NCBI RefSeq assembly: GCF_018406645.1
Contig: NZ_AP024546.1
Location: forward strand, 3,100,001 to 3,164,000
Reading direction: 5' to 3'
Length of the DNA stretch: 64,000 nucleotides
From: Lysobacter helvus
GTDB taxonomy: Bacteria; Pseudomonadota; Gammaproteobacteria; Xanthomonadales; Xanthomonadaceae
Part shown: one piece after another, positions 1-7,292 of the stretch
How positions within the stretch are numbered: the stretch's first letter is position 1
Layout: each line of letters begins with the position of its first letter
The notes under the pieces: model-generated
Database searches by the model: none
What the model was told of the DNA's origin: nothing
Seen by the model: the letters and a program-made list of their open reading frames with translations, nothing else
Made by a program: the position numbers and the translations under genes

Positions 1-722
1 TCAACGACCACACCGCGCAGGCGTGCCGCGACTTCCCGCGCCACTACGCCGGCATCGGCACGGTGCCGCTGCAGTCGCCGTCGCTGGCGGTGCGCGAACT
101 CGAACGCTGCATGGACGAACTGGACCTGCAGGGCGTGCAGATCGGCTCGCACGTCAACGACTGGAACCTCGACGCGCCGGAACTGTTCGAGTTCTTCGAA
201 GCGGCGAGCGAACTCGGCGCGGCGGTGCTCGTGCATCCGTGGGACATGATGGGCACCGACTCGATGCCGAAGTACTGGCTGCCGTGGCTCGTCGGCATGC
301 CCGCCGAGCAATCGCGCGCCGCGTGCTGCCTGGTGTTCGGCGGCGTGCTGGAGCGCCTGCCCAACCTGAAGATCTGCCTCGCGCACGGCGGCGGCAGCTT
401 CCCGTACACCATCGGCCGCATCGAGCACGGCTTCAACATGCGGCCGGACCTGGTGGCCACCGACAACTTCCGCAACCCGCGCGAATACCTCTCGCGCCTG
501 TACTTCGATTCGTGGGTCGCCGATCCGCGCGCGCTGGAATACCTGATCGACACCTGCGGCGCGTCGCGCGTGATGCTGGGCACCGACTATCCCTTCCCGC
601 TCGGCGAGCAGGAACCGGGCGCCGGCATCGCCGCGCTCGACCTTTCCGCAACGGACCAGGCGCGCCTCTACCACGGCACTGCGCTGGAATGGCTCGGCTT
701 GCCTGCTTCACGCTTTGCTTGA
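1..722 (+). CDS. Aminocarboxymuconate-semialdehyde decarboxylase (ACMSD), 5'-truncated by window edge
   Basis: Amidohydrolase-family decarboxylase of the kynurenine pathway that converts 2-amino-3-carboxymuconate semialdehyde to aminomuconate semialdehyde, diverting carbon from quinolinate/NAD synthesis. The reading frame is open from the first bases, so the start lies upstream; about 240 of the roughly 330 residues expected are visible. Family marks include the HPWDMMGTD stretch, the LAHGGGSFPY metal-site region and the C-terminal LGTDYPFPLGE block that carries the metal-binding Asp. It ends with TGA 8 bases before kynU, so the two are probably co-transcribed. Known: ACMSD is Zn-dependent. 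Inferred: the neighbours kynU and kmo support this substrate over other amidohydrolases such as gamma-resorcylate decarboxylase. Confidence 0.88.
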   Translation, partial: NDHTAQACRDFPRHYAGIGTVPLQSPSLAVRELERCMDELDLQGVQIGSHVNDWNLDAPELFEFFEAASELGAAVLVHPWDMMGTDSMPKYWLPWLVGMPAEQSRAACCLVFGGVLERLPNLKICLAHGGGSFPYTIGRIEHGFNMRPDLVATDNFRNPREYLSRLYFDSWVADPRALEYLIDTCGASRVMLGTDYPFPLGEQEPGAGIAALDLSATDQARLYHGTALEWLGLPASRFA

Positions 723-730
723 GTGATTCG

Positions 731-2023
731 ATGACCGATTCCCTGTTCGACCCCGCGCGCATCGCTGCGCTCGACGCCGCCGATCCGCTGCGCGGCTTCC
801 GCGACGAATTCCACCTGCCGTTGCACGACGGCGCGCCCCAGGCCTACTTCTGCGGCAACTCGCTCGGCCTGCAGCCGAAGGGTGCGCGCGCCATGGTCGA
901 GGAAGTCCTCGGCAAGTGGGCGCACGAAGCGGTGGAAGGCCATTTCCTCGAACCCGCGCCGTGGATGCCGTACCACGCGCTGGTGCGCGATGCGCTCGCG
1001 AACGTGGTCGGTGCCGAACCGTCGGAAGTCGTCGCGATGAATTCGCTGACGACCAACCTGCACCTGATGCTCGTCAGCTTCTATCGCCCCACGCACGAGC
1101 GGCCGGCGATCCTGATGGAAGCCGGCGCGTTCCCGTCCGATCGCCATGCGCTGGAATCGCAGGTGCGCTTCCACGGCTTCGATCCGGAAACCGACCTGAT
1201 CGAACTGCGGCCGGACGAAGCCGACGGCACGATCTCGATGGATGCCATCGCCGCCGCGATCGCCGAACACGGCCACCGCCTGGCCGCGATCGTGTGGCCC
1301 GGCGTGCAGTACCGCACCGGGCAGGCGTTCGACCTGAAGGAAATCGCGCGGCTCGGCCATGCGGCCGGTGCGATCGTCGGCTTCGACCTCGCGCATGCGG
1401 TCGGCAACGTGCCGGTGCACCTCCACGACAGCGACGCGGACTTCGCGGTGTGGTGCCACTACAAGTACATGAATTCCGGGCCGGGCGCCGTCGCAGGATG
1501 CTTCGTGCATGCGCGGCATGCGCATACCGCGCGTCCGCGTTTCGCGGGCTGGTGGGGGCATGACCAGGCGTCGCGCTTCAAGATGGACGGCAAGTTCGTG
1601 GCCACGCCAGGGGCCGAAGGCTGGCAGTTGAGCAATCCGCCGATCCTCGGGCTGGCGCCGTTGCGTGCGTCGCTCGAGGTGTTCTCGCGGGCCGGGATGC
1701 CGGCGTTGCGTGCGCGTTCGCTGGAGCTCACCGCGTATCTCGAAGCGCTGATCCGCGCGCGCCTGGCCGACACGCTGCAGATCGTGACGCCGGGCGAACC
1801 CGAACGTCGCGGCGCACAGTTGTCGTTGCGCGTGTTGCAGGGTCGCGGGTTGACGGGCCGCGCCGCGGGCCGCGACCTGTTCGACTTCCTCGCCACGCGC
1901 GGCGTGATCGGCGACTGGCGCGAGCCGGATGTCATCCGCATCTCGCCGGCGCCGTTGTACAACAACCGCGCGGACATCCTGCGCTTCGCGACCGAAGTCG
2001 CCGCGTGGCGGGGCGCCGCATGA
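731..2023 (+). CDS. kynU: Kynureninase
   Basis: PLP-dependent hydrolase that cleaves kynurenine or 3-hydroxykynurenine to anthranilate or 3-hydroxyanthranilate plus alanine. The 430-residue length is normal. The N-terminal FRDEFHLP and YFCGNSLGLQPK blocks, the central AGAIVGFDLAHAVGN block and CHYKYMNSGPG with the PLP-binding lysine at about residue 245 are characteristic, as is the C-terminal IRISPAPLYN segment. The ATG at 731 was chosen because it begins the conserved N-terminus; the frame stays open further upstream but there overlies the ACMSD gene. Its TGA overlaps the ATG of kmo (ATGA), implying translational coupling. Together with kmo and the upstream decarboxylase it forms a tryptophan catabolism or NAD-precursor operon. 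Confidence 0.95.
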   Translation: MTDSLFDPARIAALDAADPLRGFRDEFHLPLHDGAPQAYFCGNSLGLQPKGARAMVEEVLGKWAHEAVEGHFLEPAPWMPYHALVRDALANVVGAEPSEVVAMNSLTTNLHLMLVSFYRPTHERPAILMEAGAFPSDRHALESQVRFHGFDPETDLIELRPDEADGTISMDAIAAAIAEHGHRLAAIVWPGVQYRTGQAFDLKEIARLGHAAGAIVGFDLAHAVGNVPVHLHDSDADFAVWCHYKYMNSGPGAVAGCFVHARHAHTARPRFAGWWGHDQASRFKMDGKFVATPGAEGWQLSNPPILGLAPLRASLEVFSRAGMPALRARSLELTAYLEALIRARLADTLQIVTPGEPERRGAQLSLRVLQGRGLTGRAAGRDLFDFLATRGVIGDWREPDVIRISPAPLYNNRADILRFATEVAAWRGAA

Positions 2024-3378
2024 CTCAGCGCCACCTCACCATCGTCGGCGCCGGCCTGGCCGGCGGCCTGCTCGCCACCCTGCTCGCGCAGCGCGGGTGG
2101 TCGGTGGATGTGTTCGAGCGGCGCGGCGATCCGCGCGTCCATGGTTACGCGGGCGGGCGGTCGATCAACCTCGCGCTTGCCGAACGCGGGCTGCATGCCT
2201 TGCGCGCCGCCGGCGCCGATGGTGCGGTGCTCGACAAGGCCGTGATGATGCGCGGCCGCATGGTGCACGCGGCCGACGGACACCAGCAGTTGCTGCGCTA
2301 CGGCCGCGACGACTCCGAGGTGATCTGGTCCGTCAGCCGCGGCGAGCTCAACATCACGCTGCTCGATGCCGCCGAACGCGCGGGCGCCCGCCTGCATTTC
2401 GATCGCCGGCTCGAGAGCGTGGACTTCGATGCACGCCACGCGGTGTTCGTCGACGACACCAACGGCGCGTCGCACGACCACGCCTTCACCGCGCTCATCG
2501 GCGCCGACGGCGCGGGCTCTGCCCTGCGCACCGCGATGTCCGCGCACGCATCGCTCGGCGAACGCTTCGAAGGCCTCGGCCACGGCTACAAGGAACTCGA
2601 GATCCCGCCCGCGCCCGACGGCGGCTTCCGCATCGAACCGAACGCGTTGCACATCTGGCCGCGCGGCCGCTACATGTGCATCGCGCTGCCGAACGACGAG
2701 CGCACGTTCACCGTCACGCTGTTCCTGCCGAGCGCAGGCGACCCCTCGTTCGAAACCATTCGCACTGGCAGCGACGCCCGCGCGTTCTTCGAACGCGACT
2801 TCGCAGACGCGGTCCCGCTCATCCCGAACCTCGAACGCGACTTCGACCGCAACCCCATCGGCATCCTCGCCACGCTGTACCTCGACCGCTGGTGCCTGGA
2901 CGATCGCGCCGTGCTGCTCGGCGATGCCGCGCACGCGATGGTGCCCTTCCACGGCCAGGGCATGAACTGCGCGTTCGAGGATTGCGTCGCGCTCGCCGAT
3001 CACCTCGATCGCACCGAGGACCGCACGCAGGCTTTCGCCGACTTCGAAGCCGAACGCCTCCCCAACGCCCGCGCCATCCAGGCGATGGCGCTGGAGAACT
3101 ACCTGGAGATGCGCGAACGCGTCGACGACGCGGACTTCCTGCTGCAACGCGACCTCGAACGCGAACTCGCCGACCGCCACCCCGACCGCTTCGTCCCGCG
3201 CTACGCGATGGTCACCTTCCGCCGCCTGCCCTACGCCACCGCGTTGGAACGTGGCCGCGTGCAACGCGCGCTCCTGGTCGAAGCGACGCAAGGCCGCGCG
3301 TCCCTCGCCGACGTGGACCGCGCGTGGCTGGATGCGGAAGTCCTCCGCCGCCTGCCGCCGCTCCCGGCCGAAACCTGA
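2020..3378 (+). CDS. kmo: Kynurenine 3-monooxygenase (FAD-dependent)
   Basis: Flavoprotein hydroxylase converting L-kynurenine to 3-hydroxykynurenine with NADPH and O2. The 452-residue product has the N-terminal Rossmann FAD motif IVGAGLAGGLLATLL, then GYAGGRSINLALAERG, the DG-type block IGADGAGSALR and the second FAD motif LLGDAAHAMVPFHGQGMN. The EDC and RLPYA regions near the C-terminus are also family-typical. The start is the ATG at 2020 that overlaps the kynU stop; an in-frame GTG at 2005 lies inside kynU and adds only five residues. With kynU and ACMSD it forms the lower kynurenine pathway. Tryptophan dioxygenase, kynurenine formamidase and 3-hydroxyanthranilate dioxygenase are not in the window. 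Confidence 0.95.
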   Translation: MTQRHLTIVGAGLAGGLLATLLAQRGWSVDVFERRGDPRVHGYAGGRSINLALAERGLHALRAAGADGAVLDKAVMMRGRMVHAADGHQQLLRYGRDDSEVIWSVSRGELNITLLDAAERAGARLHFDRRLESVDFDARHAVFVDDTNGASHDHAFTALIGADGAGSALRTAMSAHASLGERFEGLGHGYKELEIPPAPDGGFRIEPNALHIWPRGRYMCIALPNDERTFTVTLFLPSAGDPSFETIRTGSDARAFFERDFADAVPLIPNLERDFDRNPIGILATLYLDRWCLDDRAVLLGDAAHAMVPFHGQGMNCAFEDCVALADHLDRTEDRTQAFADFEAERLPNARAIQAMALENYLEMRERVDDADFLLQRDLERELADRHPDRFVPRYAMVTFRRLPYATALERGRVQRALLVEATQGRASLADVDRAWLDAEVLRRLPPLPAET

Positions 3379-3392
3379 GCCCGCGCCGCCGC

Positions 3393-4835
3393 ATGGCCGC
3401 CAGCTTCCTGTTCTACGACCTGGAAACCTTCGGCGCCGATCCGCGCACCACGCGGATCGCGCAGTTCGCCGCGCTGCGCACCGACGCCGAACTCAACGCG
3501 ATCGACGAACCCATCAGCTTCTACGTGCAGCCGGCCGACGACCTGCTGCCCTCGCCCGTCGCCACGCTGATCACCGGCATCACGCCGCAGCATGCGTTGC
3601 GCGAAGGCGTGAACGAAGCGGCCGCGTTCGCGCGCATCTTCGAGGAGATGGCACGGCCGGAAACCTGCACGCTCGGCTACAACTCGCTGCGCTTCGACGA
3701 TGAGTTCGTGCGCGCCGGCCTGTTCCGCAACTTCTACGATCCCTACGAACGCGAGTGGCGCAACGGCAACAGCCGCTGGGATTTGCTCGACGTGATGCGC
3801 CTGGCGCATGCGCTGCGGCCCGAGGGCCTCGAATGGCCGTTGCGCGACGATGGCTTCGTGTCGTTCCGCCTCGAACACCTCGCCACCGCCAACGGCGTGC
3901 GCGAAGGCGATGCGCATGAAGCCTTGTCGGACGTCGTCGCGCTCGTCGGGCTGGCGCGCCGGTTCCGCGCGGCGCAACCGCGCCTGTGGGATTACGCGCT
4001 GCGCCTGCGCGACAAGCGTTACGTCGCGCAGTTGCTCGATCCCGTGCGCATGCAACCGGTGCTGCACGTGTCGCAGCGTTTTCCGGCCAGTCGCCTGTGC
4101 AGCGCGCCCGTGCTGCCGATCGCGCGCCATCCGCAGATCGACAGCCGCGTGATCGTGTTCGACCTGGACCAGGATCCCGAGGCGCTGCTGACACTGGATC
4201 CCGAAGCGATCGCCGACCACCTCTACACGCCCGCCGCCGATTTGCCCGAAGGCGCAACGCGCGTCGCGCTGAAGGAAGTGCACGCCAACAAGTGCCCCGT
4301 GCTGGTGTCGTGGGAGCACCTGCGTCCGAACGACTTCGCGCGCCTGGCCATCGACCGCGCACGCAGCGAGGCGAACGCGCAGCGCCTGCGCGACGCCGGC
4401 CCCGCGCTCGCGGAGAAAGTGCGGCAGGTGTACGCCGCGTCGCGGTCGCGCGCGCCCTCCGACGTCGACGGCTCGCTCTACGACGGCTTCCTCGACGAAG
4501 GCGACAAGCGAAAGTTCCCCACCGTGCGCTCGCTGTCGCCGGCCTCGCTGGGCACGCATGACTTCGCGTTCCGCGATCCGCGCATGGCCGAACTGCTGTT
4601 CCGCTACCGCGCGCGCAACTGGCCCGGCTCGCTCGATGCCGGTGAACGCACGCGCTGGGACGACTATCGTCGCGACCGCTTGACGCGCGACACGGGACGC
4701 TCCGAGTACACCTTCGACACCTTCTTCGCGGAGATCGCCGCGTTGCGCACCCTGAACACCGAAGCCCCCGAGCGCCTGGCGCTGCTCGACGCCCTGGACG
4801 CCTGGGGCCGCGAACGCGGGCACGCCCTGGCATGA
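3393..4835 (+). CDS. sbcB: Exodeoxyribonuclease I
   Basis: Single-strand-specific 3'-5' DNA exonuclease that acts in recombination and mismatch repair. The 480-residue length matches SbcB. The DEDDh active site is visible: FYDLETFG near residue 10 (Asp, Glu), GYNSLRFDDEF (Asp) and EGDAHEALSDV (His, Asp). The later KEVHANKCPVL and SRWDLLDVMRL blocks are specific to ExoI rather than to other DnaQ-fold nucleases. ATG 3393 was chosen because the conserved start follows it directly; it lies 14 bases after kmo. The stop overlaps the start of the next gene (ATGA at 4832), so it sits in the same transcriptional run as the kynurenine genes, though functionally unrelated. Confidence 0.95.
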   Translation: MAASFLFYDLETFGADPRTTRIAQFAALRTDAELNAIDEPISFYVQPADDLLPSPVATLITGITPQHALREGVNEAAAFARIFEEMARPETCTLGYNSLRFDDEFVRAGLFRNFYDPYEREWRNGNSRWDLLDVMRLAHALRPEGLEWPLRDDGFVSFRLEHLATANGVREGDAHEALSDVVALVGLARRFRAAQPRLWDYALRLRDKRYVAQLLDPVRMQPVLHVSQRFPASRLCSAPVLPIARHPQIDSRVIVFDLDQDPEALLTLDPEAIADHLYTPAADLPEGATRVALKEVHANKCPVLVSWEHLRPNDFARLAIDRARSEANAQRLRDAGPALAEKVRQVYAASRSRAPSDVDGSLYDGFLDEGDKRKFPTVRSLSPASLGTHDFAFRDPRMAELLFRYRARNWPGSLDAGERTRWDDYRRDRLTRDTGRSEYTFDTFFAEIAALRTLNTEAPERLALLDALDAWGRERGHALA

Positions 4836-5518
4836 GCACGTATTTCACCGAAGCGACGTTCAAGTTCCTGCGCGGCCTGGCGCGCAACAACGAGCGCCCG
4901 TGGTTCCTCGCGCACAAGGCGCAGTACGACACTCACGTGCGCGCGCCGTTCCAGAAGCTGCTGCAGGACCTCGAACCGGCGCTGGCCGAAGTGAGCCTGC
5001 AGTACCGCGTGGACCCGCGCCCCGTCGGTGGTTCGCTGTACCGCATCCAGCGCGACACGCGGTTCGCCAACGACAAGACGCCGTACAAGACCTGGCAGGG
5101 CGCGCGGCTCACGCATGCGCGCGGGCGCCAGGTGGAAGCGCCGTTGTTCTACATGCACCTGCAGCCGGGCAACTGCTTCGTCGGCGCGGGGCTGTGGCAT
5201 TCGCCCACGCCCATCCAGCGACAGGTGCGGCAGTTCATCGTCGACAACCCGGGCGGCTGGCAGCAGGCCGCGCATGCGCCCGCGTTCGAGAAGCGCTTCA
5301 GCCTCGACGACGACGACATGCTGGTGCGGATGCCGAAGGGCTATCCGGAAGACTTCCCGTACCGCGACGACCTGCGCCGCCGCAACTTCGTTGCGTTGCG
5401 CCCGCTCGACGATGCGACCATGCTCGGCCCGCGCTTGCGGCAGACCTTGTCCGCGGACCTCGCTGCACTGGGCCCGTTCGTCGATTACCTGTGCGCCGCG
5501 CTCGACCTGGAGTTTTGA
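4832..5518 (+). CDS. DUF2461 / TIGR02453 family protein
   Basis: 228-residue cytoplasmic protein of the DUF2461 (TIGR02453) family, which has no established biochemical function. Recognised by the N-terminal FLRGLARNNERPWFLAHKAQYD, the central GGSLYRIQRDTRFANDKTPYKT block and LFYMHLQPGNCFVGAGLWHSP. The length is typical of the family and there is no signal peptide or membrane segment. The start ATG overlaps the sbcB stop by four bases; the stop is followed after two bases by the next ATG. The context gives no reliable functional hint. Family assignment is firm, role unknown. Confidence 0.85.
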   Translation: MSTYFTEATFKFLRGLARNNERPWFLAHKAQYDTHVRAPFQKLLQDLEPALAEVSLQYRVDPRPVGGSLYRIQRDTRFANDKTPYKTWQGARLTHARGRQVEAPLFYMHLQPGNCFVGAGLWHSPTPIQRQVRQFIVDNPGGWQQAAHAPAFEKRFSLDDDDMLVRMPKGYPEDFPYRDDLRRRNFVALRPLDDATMLGPRLRQTLSADLAALGPFVDYLCAALDLEF

Positions 5519-5520
5519 GC

Positions 5521-6081
5521 ATGAAGAAGTGGATCGCCCTCGTCCTCGCCCTCGTGCTGCTGCTCGGCGCGTACGTGGCCGCCGGCCCGTACATCACGAT
5601 CCGCGCGATCCGCCAGGCGGTGCAGGCGCAGGACGCCGGCGAACTCGCCGAACAGGTCGACTTCCCCGCGGTGCGCGCGAGCCTGAAGGCGCAATTGATC
5701 GACGCCGTCGTGCGCAAGTCCGGCGCGGAGATGCAATCGAACGTGCTCGGCGCGATCACGCTCGGCCTGGTGAACGGCGTCGTCAATGGCGCGGTGGACG
5801 GCATGGTGAATCCCGCCGGCCTCGCCGCGGTGATGCAGGGCCGCCGCCTGTGGAAGAACACGCAGGACAGCGTGTCGCGCCCACCGCTGGACGCGAAGGG
5901 CGAACCGTTGCCGACGGCGCAGCCGCAGGATCCGCTGCACGACGCAAAGATGCGTTACGAATCGACCTCGCGCTTCACCGCGACGATCCATGACGACCAG
6001 GGCAAGCCGATCGTGTTCGTGCTGAAGCGGACGGGCTTGCGGTGGCGGTTGGCGGATATCCGGTTGCCGATCGACGACTAG
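5521..6081 (+). CDS. DUF2939 domain-containing membrane-anchored protein
   Basis: 186-residue protein with an uncleaved N-terminal hydrophobic segment (residues about 4-23) followed by a soluble domain, so probably anchored in the inner membrane facing the periplasm. The GPYITIRAIRQAVQAQDAGEL stretch followed by LAEQVDFPAVRASLKAQL is typical of DUF2939, and FVLKRTGLRWRLADIRLP closes the fold. Function is unknown. It starts two bases after the DUF2461 gene and ends convergently with the outer-membrane protein gene at 6078, the two coding regions overlapping by four bases. Confidence 0.75.
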   Translation: MKKWIALVLALVLLLGAYVAAGPYITIRAIRQAVQAQDAGELAEQVDFPAVRASLKAQLIDAVVRKSGAEMQSNVLGAITLGLVNGVVNGAVDGMVNPAGLAAVMQGRRLWKNTQDSVSRPPLDAKGEPLPTAQPQDPLHDAKMRYESTSRFTATIHDDQGKPIVFVLKRTGLRWRLADIRLPIDD

Positions 6082-7292
6082 AAGTACACCCGCACGGCCA
6101 CCTGCACCTGCACGTCCACCTGCCGCGGCGCGAGGCCTTCCAGTGTCCGCTGGTCGCGCGTGCTGTCGATGCGCAGCGCTTCGCCGATCACGCGCACGCG
6201 TTCGCTCGGGCGCCAGTTGAGGGCGGCCGTGACGGCATTGCCATGTTCGCCCAGGAATCCCGGCGCGCCGTTCGCCGATTGCGCCAGCTGGAACAGGTCC
6301 ACGCGCAGCACCGGCGTCCACGCGCCGTACTCGCGCGCGGCCAGCACGTAGCCTGCATTGAAATCGCTGTCGAGCACCATGTCGGGGGCAGGCGCAATGC
6401 GCGTCGTCCCGGTCATCGCCTGGCCGAGCAGCGTCCAATCGCCCACCCGGCGTTGCACGCCCGCGCTCCAGAAGCGCGTGTGCCAGCCGTACAGATCGCG
6501 GCCGGCGTAGTCGATCTCCTGGCTCGGATCGGTGCGGTTGTCGTAATACAGCACGCGCGCGCGGTCGTCTCCGGATTCGCGGCCGAGGACGATGTAACCG
6601 CCCACGCGATCATCGATCTCCGCGAACGGCTTGAACCACATCGGCGTCGGTGCATACACCATGCCTGCGTACACGTCGGGCTGGCGCACGCTGGCATCGA
6701 AACCGGACGTGAGATCGCCCATCGCCCACCCGCGCGAGGCCAGCAGTTCGCCGGCGGGATCGTTGCGGCCGAACACCGCCGCGCGCAGGTCCCACGTGCC
6801 CTGGTCGTCGCGGCGTTCGACGCGCAGTTCGCCGCCGAACACGCGCAACTCCTCGCCCACCCAGCTGTTCACCGCCGACGGCGTGATCGTCCACGGACTC
6901 GTCCAGCCGACGCCGTCGTTCTCCAGCGAAACCGGCGGGAAGAACATGCCGGCGGTGAACGACCACCGCCACGGCGTCGTAGATACCGGGCGATAGCGCA
7001 CCCAGGCATCGAGCACATCGGCCTCGTGGCGCATGTCGGGCACGACCTGCGCCGAGGCGGACACAAGCCATGCGGGCGTCGCCTGCCAGTTCACCGCGAG
7101 CGCGCCGTTGCCGCCGAACGCATCGTTGCCGTCGCCGAAGCGCGTCTTGCCGAGGCCGCCGTCGCGCCAGCTGCGTTCGTCGGCCGGTGCGTTCGCGCGC
7201 GCTTCGAGGAAGCCGCGCACTTCGAAGGTCTGCGCACGCGCGGCCGGCATCGCGGCTGCGATGCACACCGCCAGCAGGGCGCGCCGCCGCAT
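6078..7292 (-). CDS. Predicted outer-membrane beta-barrel protein of the cupredoxin/c-di-GMP operon
   Basis: 404-residue exported protein. A signal peptide is evident (MRRRALL..., hydrophobic core, cleavage near ARAQ at about residue 21). The mature part alternates polar and hydrophobic residues with frequent aromatic-ended strands (WSFTAGMFFPP, YGWHTRFWSAGVQ) and ends in VRVYF, a C-terminal aromatic residue typical of BAM-inserted barrels. The ATG overlaps the stop of the GGDEF/EAL gene (ATGA), so it is the third gene of a three-gene operon. I recognise it only as porin-like; specificity is unknown. Such barrels are known to accompany a cupredoxin and a c-di-GMP protein elsewhere, but that link is recalled, not demonstrated here. 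Confidence 0.72.
   Translation of the reverse strand: MRRRALLAVCIAAAMPAARAQTFEVRGFLEARANAPADERSWRDGGLGKTRFGDGNDAFGGNGALAVNWQATPAWLVSASAQVVPDMRHEADVLDAWVRYRPVSTTPWRWSFTAGMFFPPVSLENDGVGWTSPWTITPSAVNSWVGEELRVFGGELRVERRDDQGTWDLRAAVFGRNDPAGELLASRGWAMGDLTSGFDASVRQPDVYAGMVYAPTPMWFKPFAEIDDRVGGYIVLGRESGDDRARVLYYDNRTDPSQEIDYAGRDLYGWHTRFWSAGVQRRVGDWTLLGQAMTGTTRIAPAPDMVLDSDFNAGYVLAAREYGAWTPVLRVDLFQLAQSANGAPGFLGEHGNAVTAALNWRPSERVRVIGEALRIDSTRDQRTLEGLAPRQVDVQVQVAVRVYF

Noticed and set aside
23-730. Upstream extension of kynureninase into the ACMSD region
   Set aside because: The extension overlies the ACMSD reading frame, which has true family motifs; kynureninase begins at ATG 731.
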